Positions 1 to 15,300 of a stretch of DNA of 64,000 nt are shown here, one piece after another. A program made the position numbers and the translations under genes. How positions within the stretch are numbered: position 1 is the stretch's first letter; each line of letters opens with the position of its first letter. The stretch covers positions 310,001 to 374,000 of the forward strand of contig NC_059419.1 in the NCBI RefSeq assembly GCF_905220565.1, given 5' to 3'. Under the pieces are notes generated by a model that worked only from the letters and a program-made list of their open reading frames with translations, ran no database searches and was not told the DNA's origin. The stretch is from Melitaea cinxia. Its lineage: Eukaryota > Arthropoda > Insecta > Lepidoptera > Nymphalidae.

Positions 1-321
1 GCTGTTGCGGGAATCGTCTATCAGAGTTCGAGATGATTCAAAACGGAATTTCTGTTCAATTGACGCATTATTAGTTGTTTATTAATATTGTTCATTCCAC
101 GTGATATTGGCAAAATAGTTTGTACTTCTTTGGTACCATTTCAAGTGTACAAATATGGATATTGAAGATTTGTAATCCTAATGTTGTTAGATAAACTTTT
201 ATTTGTATTTGTAAATCAAATATTTTTATTAAAGTTGCTTTAAAATTAAGATTATTGTTTTATTTATTTCCTATGTCATGGTATCGATATGATTTACTTA
301 TTACTTGCCTCTTTTTTACAG
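1..321 (+). other. Sequence upstream of the first recognised Pur-alpha exon
   Basis: AT-rich sequence with no recognisable gene. It ends in a pyrimidine-rich tract and an AG at 320-321, a good 3' splice site, so most of it is probably intron and an earlier exon lies to the left or outside the window. A CACGTG E-box core near 99 is the only motif noticed. Confidence 0.5.
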
Positions 322-369
322 AATATCATGGTCAAGGCATGGACGCGGGTGGGAATAATTTTGACTCCG
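322..369 (+). CDS. Pur-alpha: Pur-alpha exon 1 (of those visible), N-terminus
   Basis: Acceptor AG at 320-321, donor gtaagt at 370. The ATG at 339-341 has G at -3 and +4, a fair initiation context, and starts MDAGGNNFDS with one extra base carried into the next exon. The six codons before it (YHGQG preceded by a split codon) are also open, so this exon may be internal with the initiator upstream. The following intron is 9,674 bp. Confidence 0.8.
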
Positions 370-3300
370 GTAAGTAACATTGGCTATAAGCAAATATTAA
401 ATTATTACGCTAACAATACACTACCTTCGTGATTTGCTATATCCTTACACACTACACTAGTTATTTTATTTTCCAAAAATAATGATCTCGCTTGAATAAT
501 ATATAGCGGAGAGTTGCAGTAGAATACGCGATAGGACTCCAATATTGTTACCGACGCTCTTTGCAAAAACTTAAACATATACGACACGAATTCAAATTTC
601 TCTGTAGGTAATGTTTTGTTGTAAGAAGATCTTATTGAAAACAGACTAAGAATTATTATCCGCCAACCCGCATTGGAGCAGCGTGGTGGATTAAGCTCTG
701 ATCCTTCTCCTACATGGGGAAAGAGGCCTATGCCCAGTAGTGGGAAATTACAGGCTAAAGCGTTAAGAATTATTACATTCAAAACAACATAAGACTTACT
801 GCTTTGTGGCTACGGCAGTAAAGAATATAGTCACCCCCTCTTTGCCCGTGGGTGTCGTAAGAGGCGACTGAGGGATAACACAGTTCCACTACTACCTTGG
901 AACTTAAAAAATCGACCGATAGCTGGATAACCATCCAACTGCTGGCTTTGAAATACACAGGCTGAAGATGGGCAGAAGCGGTCACCAACCCGCCTGCCCA
1001 GCGTGGTGACTATGGGCAAAACACATGAGTTTGCGCTATTTTTGGCGCGAACTTGTGGAGGCTTATGTTCAGCAGTGGACTGCGAAAGGCTGATGTGTGT
1101 AAAACTTACTGACAAGCACGCTGCTCTGCTAACCTTATTATGGAAAGTGATGTAACGAGCTTATTAGGGCTTCTGCCTTATCTTTAAATTTGAACTTCCA
1201 TAGTCGTAAAACAAGTTGAACAGTTCATATATAGAATTATAAAAAACCCAAAGCTTATTGACTAGATTCTACGTAATTTTCACCGAAATAACTTTTTAAA
1301 ATGTAGTCATTATGGAACAGGTGAATGAGGTTACGATAATTTAAAATAAATTACAGGTAAAAAGCTTGTAGCAATTTATAATTATATATTTTAATTCGAA
1401 CAGGAAATGGCAAACCCTAATTGAATAAAATCTGTCCAAATGAAATAACGATACCGGAAATAGTATATAGCTGATAAGCGAGATTGATTTTATTAATTAA
1501 ATTGTGCTAAATAGTCCATTGACGAAATATACACTGAATGATAATGATTTAAATATGTATTTTGACCGTATTTCCTTAATTAGATAAAAAAATTGTAGAT
1601 GAAATATTTACGCTTTTAGCTAGCGATTTTATAGTGTTTCATTTAACTTTGACTTAATGAATATAGAGTTACAGTGATATCTCCTTCGAGCCTTTGCCGT
1701 TATATATGTGAGCGAAATAGTTCGAGTTATTTTGGTACTGTTGCAAACCATTAACCTTGGTATTTGATATTTTGGCTGTAATTTGGGAATAAAACAAATC
1801 TCTCCTACTTTTTTTTATAGAAGAAAAAAATCTAAAAAAATATATAAACTACTTTTGGGCATAGGCCTCTTTCCCCATGTAGGAGAAGAATCAAAATGCG
1901 GGTTGGCGGACATATTTCCTACTATATAAGAGATTAGTAACGATCGCTATCAGGTGTGTATAATAACAACCGGGATCGACAGCTTAACGTACTGTCCAAT
2001 GCACGGCGTGGAGACCCACAAGGACTATACCAGACCAAAAATAAATATTTGTATAAACACAAATATCTACACATATGTCCCACATATCCACATATATGCT
2101 ACTACAAACTGAGCCCACGGGCTAGTCAAAACCTGTTGGAAATGTAGACACGCGTTTGCCATCGGTCTTGGTGCAAACTGGGGGCCGATTTCACGTGTCA
2201 CTACGACAGGTCGTTGACTTACTAATGGTTATTTTGATAGTTCTGTTATTCAATATATTTATTTGTACGATAATTTTGCGTCGGCTCACATTCATGACAT
2301 TCTGTTGAATAAAATTACACGTTTCTATCATTTGTTGAAGGAATCAATTAAAATAAATTTCACGTCGATTTAATTAGCCCGGAAATGTCCAACTATAAAG
2401 GCCTCTTTTATCTACAAAAGAAGGGTTTGAGCTTCATTCACCACGATGCTTTTTGGTTGGCACATATGGCTTCTATCCATTCCGTTACGCTAGAGTGGTG
2501 GTCGATATGACCTTCATTTTTATACATGATATTCTCAAATATTGTTTTTCTGGGAAGATGGGAATTGAGGGGTGAAGCTCTGTTGTTTTTTTTTATGTCA
2601 CTAGGTCGGCAAACAAGCGTACGGCTCACCTGATGGTAAGCGATTACCGTAGCTTATAGACACCTGCAACACCAGAAGCATCGCAAGCTTGTTGCCGACC
2701 CAATCCCCAATCCCCCCCAGGAGCTCTGGTCACCTTACTCACCAACAGGAATACAATACTGCTTGAAAACAGTATTATTTTGCTGTGATCTTCTGTAAGG
2801 TCGAGGTACTACCCCAGTCGGGCTGCTCCATATTTTGAGCAGGAAATTCCTGCTGTGCCTCCCTCAGTTAGATCTGTTGTGTCTGTAAAACCCATGAGGG
2901 TTTTTTAGATTGACAGATAGTAGCTTTTCTTACTAAGCATCATTACTTAATATCTTGTAGAAATGTAATGTACCTGATTTAAAATTAAAAATAAAATAAA
3001 AAAAAGTAAATATACAGAAGCTAATTAATATTAATATAATTGATATACGTCTGCTAACCGAGCGGGATAATTTATTCAAAGTTTGAATGAATAAATTATC
3101 ATTAAAAAGCAAAGAGAATGCTTTAGTAGATGTGCTGTACTGTCTACCTTAAATATTCCCAGTCTTTGGTAACATTTTTTTTCTATAATGGAAGTGTACC
3201 TGCATAAGTTTATTTTTTATATCATTAAAGTGGCAAAGCTGATAAGCATACGGTATGCTTGATGGCAAGCGGTTAGGGGTCGTCCATGTCACGTAAGGTT

Positions 3301-6300
3301 TGAGAGGGCTCGGAAGAAACATCACGGAATCACAAGTAGGGGGGATATCACGTGTATTTATTTTTCGCGCGATTTCTAAACCAACAGAAAAAAAAACCAA
3401 TAAACAGCCTGTAGGCTGTACCTAACCTTGATGCCTGTCTAGAAATTATTATTACGATTCTTAGTTTTCAAAAATTTAATCAGATTATACCTGTATTTAA
3501 AGATAATATTTTGAAAAATTCAATTTACTTGACACAAAAAATACACATGGCATATGGGTATAGATTAGGGGTGCATGTAGTATAATCCCAGATCAAGGAG
3601 GATTAGTGGGTCAAAAAGTTGCTATACAACATCACAGCATGACCTTAAATGCTGAAAACTGAGCGTGACTATAAAACAACTAACTACACCCGCAGCTTTG
3701 TTTGTTACAGTTTGATTTTTGGCCCCTCAAATCAACGTAGGCTTAACGAATTTTGTAATTAAATGTGTTTAACATAAATTATATATTTAATATTCTAATA
3801 TATAAAATTCTCGTGCCGCGGTGTTTGTAGTTAAACTCCTCCAAAAAACGGCTTGACCGATTCTCATGAAATTTTGTGTGCATATTGGGTAGGTCTGAGA
3901 ATCGAACAACATCTACTTTTCATCCCTCTTAGTTATAGGGAGGTGGGATTAAGGGGGTTAATAACATATATGGCAAAACAACGTTTGCGGGGTCAGCTAG
4001 TAATAATATAAAATGTATTTAACATGCTAGCTTGTAGTGTAGACTCAAATCAAGCCAACTTGGTATTGCCAAGTTTTATTTCAATTCCTCAAAATATACA
4101 AAAAAGACAAAAATGAAAAAAAAAACTAGTTTCAGTATCGGTAATATACATGTATAGATTTAGGTGCTTGTAAATTCAGTGGTACTATATTTAAACCTGC
4201 AATATTGCGATTAAGATCTACGGGTATTCAGTGGACATTTTAGCTCTTAATTAATGTCCTAAAATCATTGCTAAGTCTGCAGGCTAAGGGCGCATCGGAG
4301 CGTGTCCATAGTGCATTGTAATGCTGTGTAATCAATCGCGATTTCTAATTACAGCACTCTAGTTGCAACACCACCGTCTGACTCGGATGATTGACTAATG
4401 ATTATAATTTAGTACATAAAATTTATTACCTGTTATATTCATAATTACATATATGCAAAAGCAGTTACATATAATCAAGAAAAAATGGTTAAATGGATAG
4501 GATTTGGATAATGATTGACAAAGATAAGACACACACACACACAATAATAGATAAAATATGTAGATATTACGTTGTATACAGTACTGAGTACATACTACAA
4601 TAGGATATTTTGTATCTCAGAAAAAAAAATCCTATTTGATAGCATAACGATCAGAATACATGCACCGTGTATTGAATAAGACTACCACATCCAAATTTCT
4701 ACGTGAACAAGTTGCACATAATATTAAATTATAAAATTCTCGTGTCGCGGTGTTTGTAGTTAAACTCCTCCGAAACGGCTTGACCGACTCTCATGAAATT
4801 TTGTGTGCATATCGGGTAGATCTGAGAATCGAAAAACATCCATTTTTCATCCCCCTACATGTTAAGGGTAGTCCACCCCAATTTTTTTTTAATTAGATAA
4901 ATTATTTATTTTTTATTTTATTATGATTTGGCGTTGAAAAATGCATACAACCCTAAATTTTCACACTTCTACCACCAACCCCTATTTTTAAATAGCGTTT
5001 AGAGAAAGACAGCGTTTGCCGATTCAGCTAATAGTAGTATATAAAATAAACAGCCTGTTGTCTCGTTTCTATTATATGATATTAATTGCGTAGGTCACAG
5101 CGGAAAATGTTATTCTCAAAATTTGGAGTAGTCCTGGGGAAGCGCCTCGACGTTACATTAGATCACAACCAATTGTACCGATCTCGACCTAGTTGTTGCG
5201 AGCAGCGTCGAATGTTGATATTCGTCTGGTCGGGGTGAGGTTTGTTTGCATCGCTTCTATAAGTATATGGCTGTTTCGTTATATTTAAGAAAACAAAATT
5301 TCAAAATTAAAAATGGAAGACCTCGAACATCGTCTTCTTTAAAACAACACGCTTTATATCTGCTAGATAAATATAGGTAATTATGAATCATTAAACAGAT
5401 TTATTAGATATAATTTGAACGTTGAAACACTTAAATATTAACATAACGAGTAAGGCGCCATTATTTGCAAATACATAAATAGGAACTTCAAAAGTATTAA
5501 AATTATTTAAATTGCTTCTAACATTAAAAACAAAGGCTTTCCAGTTTAAACAGGGTTATAACAATAAATTTGTCACAACTTCGCAGTTTTATCTGTGAAG
5601 TCAAGATAATATTGAGGTTTTTTTTTAAGCAATAGTGGTTCTTGCCAATTCTTTGTAGAAATTTCACTCCGAATATTGGGAAGGTAGTTTCACTTTTCCT
5701 ATAGTTAATTAATTAAAATGAATATTAAAGTTTATTTGACGGTTCAAAATTTTTTTTAGCCTACTTGAATAAAGTATTTTGCGATTTTAATAATAATAAT
5801 ATATTCTTTATTGTACATCAAAATATAAACAAACAGTAGTGACTAAAAAAAAAGATGTACAAAGGCGATCTTATCGCTGAAGAGCGATTTCTTCCAGATA
5901 ACCTTTGGGCACAGGACACGATATAGTAGTGACGGATAGGAAGTGTACAATATTCTTAAGGATGAATAAAATAGTGTATGATATAGTCAATAATTCATAC
6001 GCATACACATATACAAATATCCATACATAAATAATCAAGATAGTACCATATACGTGTATAAATGTAAAATATATATTTTAAAAATATTTCTCAAAATTAG
6101 TCATAAATGACTGCGTGTATACGCTACACTTACATTATTTTTGTAATATGGCAGGGTATCGATTACATTTAAGAAATTATTTTTCAAAAGAGTAACTGTG
6201 AAGTTTCTCGCCGATTCTTCTCTGCAGAATCTACATTCCGAATCGGTGGTAGCTTTACTTCTACAAATATAATAATTTATATTTAAAGTTTTAATTTGTA

Positions 6301-9300
6301 AAATGACGATTCGAAGATGCTCTTGGAACCTATTTGAATAAAGCTGTTTTTGATTTTGAATAAACTTGTTACGTATTAAATTTGTGGTAAAGATTAACGC
6401 CAATATTATATAGTTGATTATTTGGACAATGTCATTTTACTCTTAAGAGTATTTGCAAACTAAATACTTTTGATTGACTATTAAGGCGGCTGTCAACGTC
6501 ACATTTTGTTAAAGAGCCCTAGGGAACCTTCGATAAAGCTTGGCACGTTGTCAGCCAATACCGACTAAATATTACAAGACATACCCAACATGATGTTATA
6601 TATGGATATAAACGACAGGCATAAAACCATTATATACACAGTACATAGCACATGTGGCTTAATTTTATGTCCGTAGCATGTGTACACCTATCTGTATTGA
6701 TTAATTGATTGGTCTAGCCTGTAACATTTCATTGCTTGGCATAGGCTTCTTTCTATTTCTCCTGATCTAAATCCACCACGCTGCTCCTCTGGGAAATATA
6801 TCCGCTGACCCGTCTGTATTAATTATTTCCGCTTAAATTACAATTAATGTCTCATAGACTACCACACCACCAGAATGGTGGTCATGAGGCTATTATAGCT
6901 AAACGTCATTTATAAAACTCGCGCAGTTAGCGCAGCGGTAATAGCACTGGCTGTTGCACTGGCGGTCGCGTTCCCTCTTACGACAAACATCTGTATCGAC
7001 CATATAGATATTAGTCGTGGTCTGGGCGTTGTGTTTGTGTATTGTATCTGTTTCCGGACCCCGACAGGAGAAAATCCTACTGGGGGCCGTTGAGTGTGAA
7101 GCATTTATATATTTATTTATTTATATAAAAATAACCGCAAAATTCCGAATATCGTAGCAGGTATTGCGTGTCGGTGCATGATTGTCAAATTTAAAATTAT
7201 AAATGAGGCCTTCGAGTTTTTCACAATGTTTAGTTTTTGAATATTTTTGTTTCGTAAATAGAATTTTAATTAAGTGATTTATTTTGAATTTTAATAAATA
7301 TATATTTTTTTGTTTTGCACTATTTTCCATACACGTGTTTCTTTAGAACACTCGGATTCGCTGAATAAACATTGATAATTTATATATATTGTAGGACATT
7401 ATAATATACACATCGGTTTGTCAGAACTTAACAAATAAAGTGTTTTATATTAAAAATTATTTAATGTTTAATTTGTTTGTAAGAGTTAGGCGTTCGTAGA
7501 AATTAGTTTATAATAGTTGGACACACTAATATTTTACTTAACTACCCTCACGGTCGTGTGCTCCTACTGATATACATATTTATATTATTATAAAAAAAAA
7601 ATACATACAAATGGTATGTTTTTTGTGCTTAGTTATAGAAACACTTGCCATGAGCAGTGGTCGAAATAATGTTTTCTGAATCACATAGAAAATTTGATAC
7701 AATTTATAATTTATAGTAAAAATTTAAATGAACCATTACAGTCTGAACCAATCGCGTTTAAATGTATATACTTTAAGTAAACAGCTCTTTTACAACCTTG
7801 CAGTTAGAAATTCTCTTCAGGTCGGTATTATCTCGGCCATGTCACAATATATTTAAATTATTGTGGATCTTTATAAAAAAAGAAATCACTTTGTTAAGAA
7901 CAGAGACGAGCATTACCTAAGTAGAGGAAGTGAAAATAATTTTAGACCTAAACATTTTCTTCGTAAAGATAATGGATCATTTTTATAAAAGGTACGCTTG
8001 TATAATTAAATCTGTTCGACAGTTTTTCTACTCTAAATTTTTTAGCCTATATTATTAAAATATGTTTTATTATCATATACTCGTATATGTATATAATAAT
8101 TTTATAAGTTTTTATATTTAGTATTATAAAATGCGCTAAAGTTAGTTTATTTTAAAACGGGTTTGTATTGCATTGTTTAAAATATATTTTAGAAGAATGA
8201 TTACAAGTAAAGAAAAAGTTTCTTGTACTCGGTCGATATAGTATCACCGGTCGGTCGGTGGTACCGTTGCGGTCACTTCAAAGTAAATAAGTATTTGTGA
8301 ATGAAGGTTCAAAATTTTTGCTCCATGAATACTTACTAAATGTATAAACATTGTCATGTGCGGGATCGAACCCGCATCCGCCAGCGCAACAGGTACAATC
8401 CATGGCTGTAACCGTTGCGCCAACGCGGCGTCTCGTCGCGGCACATGACAAACATTTGTATTGGCCATACAGGTGTTTGCCGTGGTCTGGATGTTTGTGC
8501 AGTCCTTGTGGGTCCCCACCGTGCCTCGGAGAGCACGTTAAGCCGTCGGTCCCGGTTGTTATCATGTACACCTGACAGCGATCTTAACTCATAGTAGGGT
8601 ATATATCTGCCAATCCGCATTGGAGCAACGTGGTGGATTAAGCTCTGATCATTCTCCTACATAGGGAAAGAGGCCTATGCCCAGTAGTGGGATATTACGG
8701 GCTGAAGCGTAATACTTATAAACATTTCATTAATTAACATTGTATTTACGATACAGTATAGGAAAAGACGTACCCAAAACGAAAGATCGTAGATGTAATT
8801 GATAATTCTCAGCTCCGGCGACAAATATTTATAGTAAAAGCTCCTTATTCACGGTTACCGATTTCGCGTTTTCAGGATTCGCGGCTAAAAATTTTTTTAT
8901 TCGTTTGAAGTAAAAAGGTTTGGCTCCTTGAACGCGTACGTACCGAGTGTGATTCTAATACAAATGTTTTGCAACGATGAAAGAATTTAGGCACAGCTAC
9001 GCACAGTAGGCTACAGTACTGAAGCCATACACATTAAAATCGTGTTATTATTAAAAGGCTAATTTATAATGCCACAGCGGATTTAAAGACCCTTTTAAAA
9101 AAGGAAAAATATATCTACATACCTTTATAGGAAAAAATCTTTGTAATTATTAGGTCTTACAACTTTGGCATCAACATTACAAGTTATTATTAATCTATTG
9201 ATAGTAAGCAACTTAACTACAAATTACCTTTAAGTTCGATGATAAGGGTTTGAAATGCCGATGTTCTGAATCATGTTGCGTATTAAATCTTGCTTATTGA

Positions 9301-12300
9301 AACCTAAACAATTTTTACACTAAATTAATTTTACTTAAAATAAGCCATCCAATCATTCCGAACCGTTTCCGTCAATCAAGAACAGATTCTTCGGAAGAAC
9401 AACACTCAGATTTAGAATATGTATTTGTATCTAAAATTAGCTCATTCTGCGTAGATAGGACTAAATAAATATTGATGTATGTCGGGTAGTTTCGAATAAC
9501 TTTGTAACGTTGGGACGTCTGACACCTCAGTACTCCCGTGACCATGGTTGCTGTAAAGTATCCGAAACGTCGGGAATCAAAATTTAATAATAAACCGCGA
9601 TAAAATCCGAAAAAAGTGTTTTATTAAATGTATCTAAAATATTCACGTTAGCTCCCACCTACGACTATCATTTATTACATACTAGCTGTTCACCGCGGTC
9701 TCGCACGCGTTCATTTGGAAAAAATAGCGCATAGCCTTCCTCGGTAAATGGGCTACTAACGCTGAAAGAATTTTTCAAATCGGACCAGGGGTTCTTAAGA
9801 TCTGCGCGATCAAACAAACAAACAACCAGTCTTTAGCTTTATAATATTAGTATAGAGAAAAATCTTACAATTGTTTTTAAATATTAGTTAAAATTGTATT
9901 GAATGTACTTGAAAAACAGTAGAATAGTCATTGAAATTGATTGGCCTGGGCGTTAGATTTCTCATTATATTATATAAAGACCTTAAATTAACCGTATATA
10001 GGTTAGCCGTAGAGTTAATAGCAGTATTGTTCTTAACATTCAGGTCAACAGCCACAGGAGCAGGAGTTGGCGACGAAAATGTTGCAGATACAGTCAAAAA
10101 GATTTTACCTCGACGTGAAACAGAACCGCAGAGGGCGGTTTATCAAAGTTGCAGAGGTGAGTCAATACTTGCTTATAGTAATTATTGATATGAAGTTTTT
10201 ATTTATAGTTTAATAGTAGTAACAAATTGTGCAGTACAATAAGTGGAGTTCAGCTACTTAGCTATTTTTTTCGAGACAACCAAAACATATTTAAAAATAT
10301 CATATTCTTCATACCTTTAATTAATTTAAATTTAAAAATTTAAAGGTCTATTTTATATACACTGGATTGAATACAAAACTGCCTGTTTTAATAACCTTAC
10401 GAACAGAGAAGGATTAGTTCGTACCACTCATTGATCCTACGTTTTATCTTCACATATCATCATCGATGGGCAATATCCAATGGAAAATGGGACCACTAAT
10501 AAACTCGTTTACTACAAATGGCATCGCCTTAATCTCATCGTCAGGCGGCCGGTTATTACCGCTGGCATTAATTAATCTGACGCGAGAGGATAGATCCTGT
10601 CATAGCGAAAACCGGTCAAATATCCTTATATTGGTAATATAATTTTAAAATATTTAATTATGATAATTAAAGACGTTCAGATAATTTAGGAGTACCAATC
10701 ACGCATATGAAATTTGCAATAATAAATCTAACCCACACACAAACAAATGTGTGGATATGTCCAATTACCGCTGTAAAGACCGGTGAAATTTGATTTTACG
10801 GAAATTAATACTGAAGAGATTTCCTGATATTTGCAGTTATTTATTTATTTCTTCCTTACATCTACCATTGCAGGCAGAACCCAAGTGATTAGACATAAAA
10901 AAGGTAAAAATAGAAATAATAATGCACAAAATCCACCATATAAAAATACGAATTAGCTTCACATGAACAATAATGCTAAAACAAAAAACAACGTAACATC
11001 AATAAAAACAAAATCATTCAATTCCTTACTTACAACATGTTGTATACAGAGTAACATTTGCGAACTCACTCCACGAACAAGAAAAAAGGTCTAGTGTATC
11101 AGCTCCCATGTTAAAAGTTAAGCCCATCCAAATTCAGGGCAGGCCCAAGTCAAAACTGTCAGAATAAACAGAAGTTTATAACGATTATTTAGCTGGAGTT
11201 ACGGTCAATCATAGTAACTCTTATGGTGCCACAAATTAACTAGCATTTGTATGTCGAACGAGATGAGCTAGCGATTTCCTATATTCACGAACAAGTTGAT
11301 TACTTTAATTGGGCGGGAGGTCAAGGTAATAAATTTCAAATTGCGGAAATTTAAACCACTTCTACATATTTCACTGCCCATTTCTGTATAGCATTATGGT
11401 CATTTCTCAATAATCTCAAATTCTTAAAACGGTTTTAATTATACGATTTTGGCTATTGTTACACAGTCTATTCGACTCGATTAGGTACAAGTGCTAATTT
11501 TGGAAGTGTTTTGGAAAATAAAATTAGTTTTAACAGTCGGAATATTTCTGATTCTGTTTTAACTTTTTAGAACATCATCATAACTAAAGACTTGTCGCTT
11601 TTAACACTATCGAACGGGAATGCGGTCACTGTACTAAAATTATCTCCTATGACGCTATTTGAATTTATTCGAATTTCGTGTTTGAGTCTTATCTCCTGGT
11701 TATTGTTATTTGTAGGTCATATGTATTTATAAAATGATTAAGTATCCCTTTGCGTTTTTACGTGTCGTGTCTAAATAATGTTATCTAATATAATTTGCAC
11801 ATAAACTGTTATTATTATTTTTTTCTAATACTCCCTTCACTGGTATTTTTAAAATTTAATCATTATATGAAAAATGTTGGGAACATTTACAACATCTTTC
11901 TCATCATCATCAGCAGTTAAATTGATACATGTAAATAGACAAATTTAAAACTGCTTCCTTGCAGGTAAAAGAATATAGGTGTAATATAGGTATTAGATGA
12001 AAAAGTACATCTGTCGCGTAGACTATCTGTTGTCTGTAAAAAATTAGTTTTTTGAAACCTATTCATTAAACATCAATTATTACAGGATAACCCAGAGTAG
12101 AAGATGTAAGATTTGCAATAGAGAGCCGGATATAGTATTAATTTTTATTTTGTGATACTAATTATTAGTCTGGAATTGTAACGCACCTTGTTGCGATAAA
12201 AATGGGTCAAGGGAACGCACTAGTAGATGTAATATAATAGACGGGTTCAGAGCCGTAAAATAATTGACTATTGACATCAAAATGACATCATCACGAAACT

Positions 12301-15300
12301 ATTGAATTGATTGATATACTTTTGTAAATAATTGTGTTTGCTAGCAAGCAAACGAATAAAACCGACTTCAATTACATCGACAAGCAATTCAACATAAGTC
12401 GACAAAAAAAATTGGTTTAAATAATGCCAAAGTATGGAAATGGATTTTTAAACCGACTTCGAAAAAAGGAGGAGGTTACTCAGTTCGACCGTATATATAA
12501 TATTTCATGTGGATGTAATTGAAGTCGGTTTTTTTTCGTTTGGGAACAAACACAATTATTATATATGAAGTTTCATAAAATCTTAAAAACGTTATCACTT
12601 CCTTCTGATAAACTTTCTGCAGACGCGTGAATAATAAACTGCTCTAACATATTTTCTGCACAATTGTCGACTTCGTACATTTTTGTTTCGATCTCGGTTA
12701 TCTCATGATTGACACATGGCGACCATTTTTGACTATCCGCTTTAGGTACTCCTTGTAACAAAAGAGTTCGCACTTCATCAATTTCATAAGTTATCATTTG
12801 CTGCTATATAGCTCTTCACTTGAGCTCAAACAAGCTCAATTGTGTTGAGCTCACAGTGATACGGTGCCAAACGTATGACGCGACGATATGTGAAATTGCC
12901 ATCTCGTGTACAACAAATTTTTCAAAGTGATCTTTGGTTTGCTTAACTGAATCCGAAAGTTGCAACTTTAATATTGATACGTCAAAAGCAACATTTTTCG
13001 ACTGTAGCCATTCAATAATGTCTTGTTTACGAAATGAAGTTGTAGGTGCTTTGTCAAGTTTTCGAGAATGATACGATGCATTATTTAAAACAGTAACTGC
13101 ATTCTCATCCAATTTAGGTAAAACGTCTTGGTTTGTTAAAAAAAAATACAATAAAAGTTTCGCTCGTCTTTGTCAAAGCTAAACTAAACAAAGGAGTGAA
13201 GCTAATTACTTGAATAATGTCCGGTCTCATAATTCAAGTAATTAAATAGGACAAGCTCGTCCAGTCGTAAATTTTCAACACTAAGGTTTTTTTTTATCTG
13301 ATAGATGATTATTAATTACACTCGAAATATTAATGTAAAACTAGGTTCAATTTTATAAATTACTAGCTGAGCCCGCGAGGTCGTCCGCTTGGAATTAAAA
13401 AAAATATGTTCAGTTCGCAGACAAAATCAATAAATTTCTAAAATAAAAACCAGTGAAAGTCCCGTCAAAATCGGTCGGGTCGTTTCAGAGATTAGCCGGA
13501 ACAAACGGACAGACAGACAGGCAGACAGACGAAAATTGTAAAAAAATATATTTTGGTGTATGTACCCTGTATACAACTAAATGCATTTAGTGAAAAGCGG
13601 TTATTTTAATATTACAAACAGACTCCAATTTTATTTATTTGTATAGATGTTAGAATAATGCTATATCATATCATAAATCCGATAAAGTCGGGTGAAGGAT
13701 GATTTATTTTCGTCCAAAATCTGCTAGATAATTTACGATGCTAAGTAAAAGTTAATATACCTGGATTACTAATTAGGATACCTATTTTTTTTAATGTATG
13801 TATTTGACAAACGATCACAATTATGCCTGTAATATCCCACTGCTAGGCATAGGCTTCTTTCTCCACGTAGGAGAAGGATAAGAGGTTGAGGAGAGATGAG
13901 GAGAGGTTGGCGGATGAATTTTTACGATATCGTAATTTATGCGAACAAAACTGCAGTTTTCAACTTGTATATATAGTATTGTTAGTATATCTTTGCTGCT
14001 TCCTGTATATAGAAATGCACAAAGTGTGAAGACCATCAGTCTCCTGGTACTGCAGGATATTGGAGTAACGACGTTGTTTTATTTGTTTCGAACGTCGATG
14101 AAATATTACTGCGAGCTTCCGCAGTCAGGATCTACCGGTTGTAGAATATTGAGATACTTTCTTAATGTGCATTATGAACGACAAATGTATTATATCTCAG
14201 TAAATATCAGAATGTTTTTTGAGCGTTTATGAGCTCAGGCAGATAAATATGTTCTGAGATTGACGAATATGACCGTCAAAAAAACCAAAATCTATAAAAA
14301 AGTTTGGTAATGTGAAACGTTTGTCTACTAATAATTTTCACATCGATTACGATCAAAATTCAGCCTGTAACATGACACTGCTGAGCATGGCCATCTTTCT
14401 CTATGTAAGAGAAGGATTGGAGCTTTATCCATCACGCTGCTCCACTGCGGGTTGTATTAACAGTTAATCATCATCATCATCATCATCATCATCGGGTTGT
14501 ATATTATAATGTTTTCTTTGACAATAGTTGTGGTGAATGTTAATTGTTTATCTCTCCATATGTTTATCAAAAAAAAAATATATTTTCACACTTTTTAAAA
14601 ATTGTTTTTACAACATCGAATAGTACGGCTGCAGTTACAAATCGATTTTGAAAGTATACCTAAACGATTTATAATTTGTATAAACATTGTAAATGTCATC
14701 ATAATCATTTATCGAGTTTGTTAACTGGTCTTACATAACGAGATAAGTGCGTTGATGCAACAGATATAGAGATAAAGTACTTGGCGACGTCTATTATCAG
14801 TTCAATAGCTATTTGAACCCTGTTTGTTTTATAATAAATACCGAGAGGCTTATTGTCAATGATACTACAGTTTTCTTAGGGATACATTTGGACTCAAAAC
14901 TTCGGTGGAATTCCAATTTGTCATCATTGAATAGTTAGTTAGAAAAGTACGACAACTGACCGACGTTGCAACTGCACGCTTAATATATTTTATCTATTTC
15001 CATAGTATTATGTCTTACGGGCTGTTACTATGGGGTAATGCTGCAGATATTGAGACTATATTTATCTTGCAAAAAAGGGCTATTCGCGGCATTTACGATC
15101 TTGGAGCTCGAGTCTCCCTACGGGATGTTTTCCAAAAGCTAGACAGACATATTAACAATTGCTTCGCAGTATATTTATAATAAATAATATGTATATTCAC
15201 CGAAATATTTATTATTTTGAAATAAATAGTAACAATCGCATTGTAAACACGAGAAGGAATAACAAAATTGTAACTCCAAGTTTCCGACTGCGCAAAGTAA

